Below are positions 15,908 to 16,360 of a DNA stretch of 16,360 nucleotides, in pieces (the stretch's first letter is position 1; each line of letters begins with the position of its first letter). Source of the DNA: Desulfobacterales bacterium (GTDB lineage Bacteria; Desulfobacterota; Desulfobacteria; Desulfobacterales; Desulfobacteraceae); assembly GCA_022361535.1 (NCBI GenBank), contig JAKSAU010000410.1, forward strand, positions 1-16,360, given 5' to 3'. The notes under the pieces are model-generated. The model ran no database searches. It saw only the letters and a list, made by a program, of their open reading frames with translations, and was not told where the DNA came from. A program made the position numbers and the translations under genes.

Positions 15908-16360
15908 ATGGAAACACTATTCGATTACAGAATCTCGGAAAAGATCTTTGAAGGTTCTTTAAGTAAGATTTATCGTGGGGTCCTAAACACAGGGGAGCTA
16001 CCCTGTATCATCAAAACCGTAAACCGCGGTCATGGAAAAGATAATCCGGTTGAGAGCTTAAAACATGAGTATCTAATACTCCGCCGTTTTAAAAGTAAGG
16101 GCATTGTATCGCCTATCGGCCTTACCCCCACAAAAAAGGGGCTTGCCATGATCACCCGGGATATCGGAGGCGTCGATCTACAACAATTGTACAAACAATC
16201 CGGGCTGAGTGAAGAACATTTCCTTAAAATTGGAGTGCAGATTACCGCAGCGGTCATTGACATCCACCGGGAGCAAATTCTTCACAACAATATAAGCCTT
16301 GCAAATATCGTTTTAAATCGTGCGAACGGCCGTCTGAACATCATTGATTTTGCCGATGCC
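15908..16360 (+). CDS. N-terminal kinase-like domain of a probable multidomain signalling protein, cut by the window edge
   Basis: The frame from the ATG at 15908 stays open for 151 codons to the window end. METLFDYRISEKIFEG resembles the start of the protein kinase domain in 'Ser/Thr kinase-AAA ATPase-GAF-histidine kinase' giants, whose remainder would lie outside. Lys of the ATP pocket is present (CIIKTVN), with a following Glu-containing helix (SLKHEYLILRRF). The catalytic loop, however, reads LHNNISLANIVLN where active kinases have H-x-D-x-K-x-x-N. The catalytic Asp is Asn and the Lys is absent, and DFG is DFA. It is therefore probably a pseudokinase, used for binding rather than phosphotransfer. 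No good ribosome binding site precedes the ATG, and the frame is open upstream, so the start is provisional. It diverges from the four-module kinase across a 300 bp spacer. Confidence 0.8.
   Translation, partial: METLFDYRISEKIFEGSLSKIYRGVLNTGELPCIIKTVNRGHGKDNPVESLKHEYLILRRFKSKGIVSPIGLTPTKKGLAMITRDIGGVDLQQLYKQSGLSEEHFLKIGVQITAAVIDIHREQILHNNISLANIVLNRANGRLNIIDFADA

Overview
The window is about 16.4 kb of AT-rich DNA. It probably comes from a Desulfobacterota (former Deltaproteobacteria) genome, of the Desulfobacteraceae type. The reasons are indirect: long multi-PAS/GAF hybrid histidine kinases, a response regulator with the Cys-rich tail beginning GLIPICANCKSIRDDKG, a BvgS-like kinase with several periplasmic binding domains, and the start of a giant 'Ser/Thr kinase-ATPase-histidine kinase' type protein. 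No rRNA, tRNA, CRISPR array, insertion sequence or phage gene was recognised.

Layout. (1) At the left edge, 20 codons of a minus-strand gene start at a GTG with a good ribosome binding site. (2) Positions 456-4405 hold a two-gene plus-strand operon: a membrane-bound hybrid histidine kinase with three PAS domains, then a response regulator whose start overlaps the kinase stop. A strong hairpin terminator at 4581-4625, nested inside a wider inverted repeat, follows. (3) Positions 4705-6201 (minus) encode a large lipoprotein of unknown function. (4) About 620 bp without a convincing gene follow. (5) A small DUF3592 membrane protein (minus) and a PAS-linked class III nucleotide cyclase (plus) are transcribed divergently. 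(6) Positions 8707-9689 are mostly non-coding. They hold one possible small Cys-rich protein and a tight cluster of palindromes at 9260-9299. (7) Positions 15607-9690 (minus) form a probable operon of an 1845-residue hybrid kinase with four solute-binding domains and, 20 bp downstream, a small cupin. (8) Diverging from it, the right edge enters the N-terminal kinase domain of a further signalling protein; that domain lacks the catalytic Asp.

How it fits together. Most of the window is signal transduction: two hybrid kinases, one free response regulator, one cyclase and one kinase-like protein. No transporter, enzyme pathway or DNA-binding regulator is visible. The first kinase probably passes phosphate to the co-transcribed regulator, whose output would be its Cys-rich tail rather than DNA binding. 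The four-module kinase should sense small periplasmic ligands. Its promoter is covered by a symmetric operator-like element, so its own expression is probably controlled. What each system regulates cannot be read from this window.
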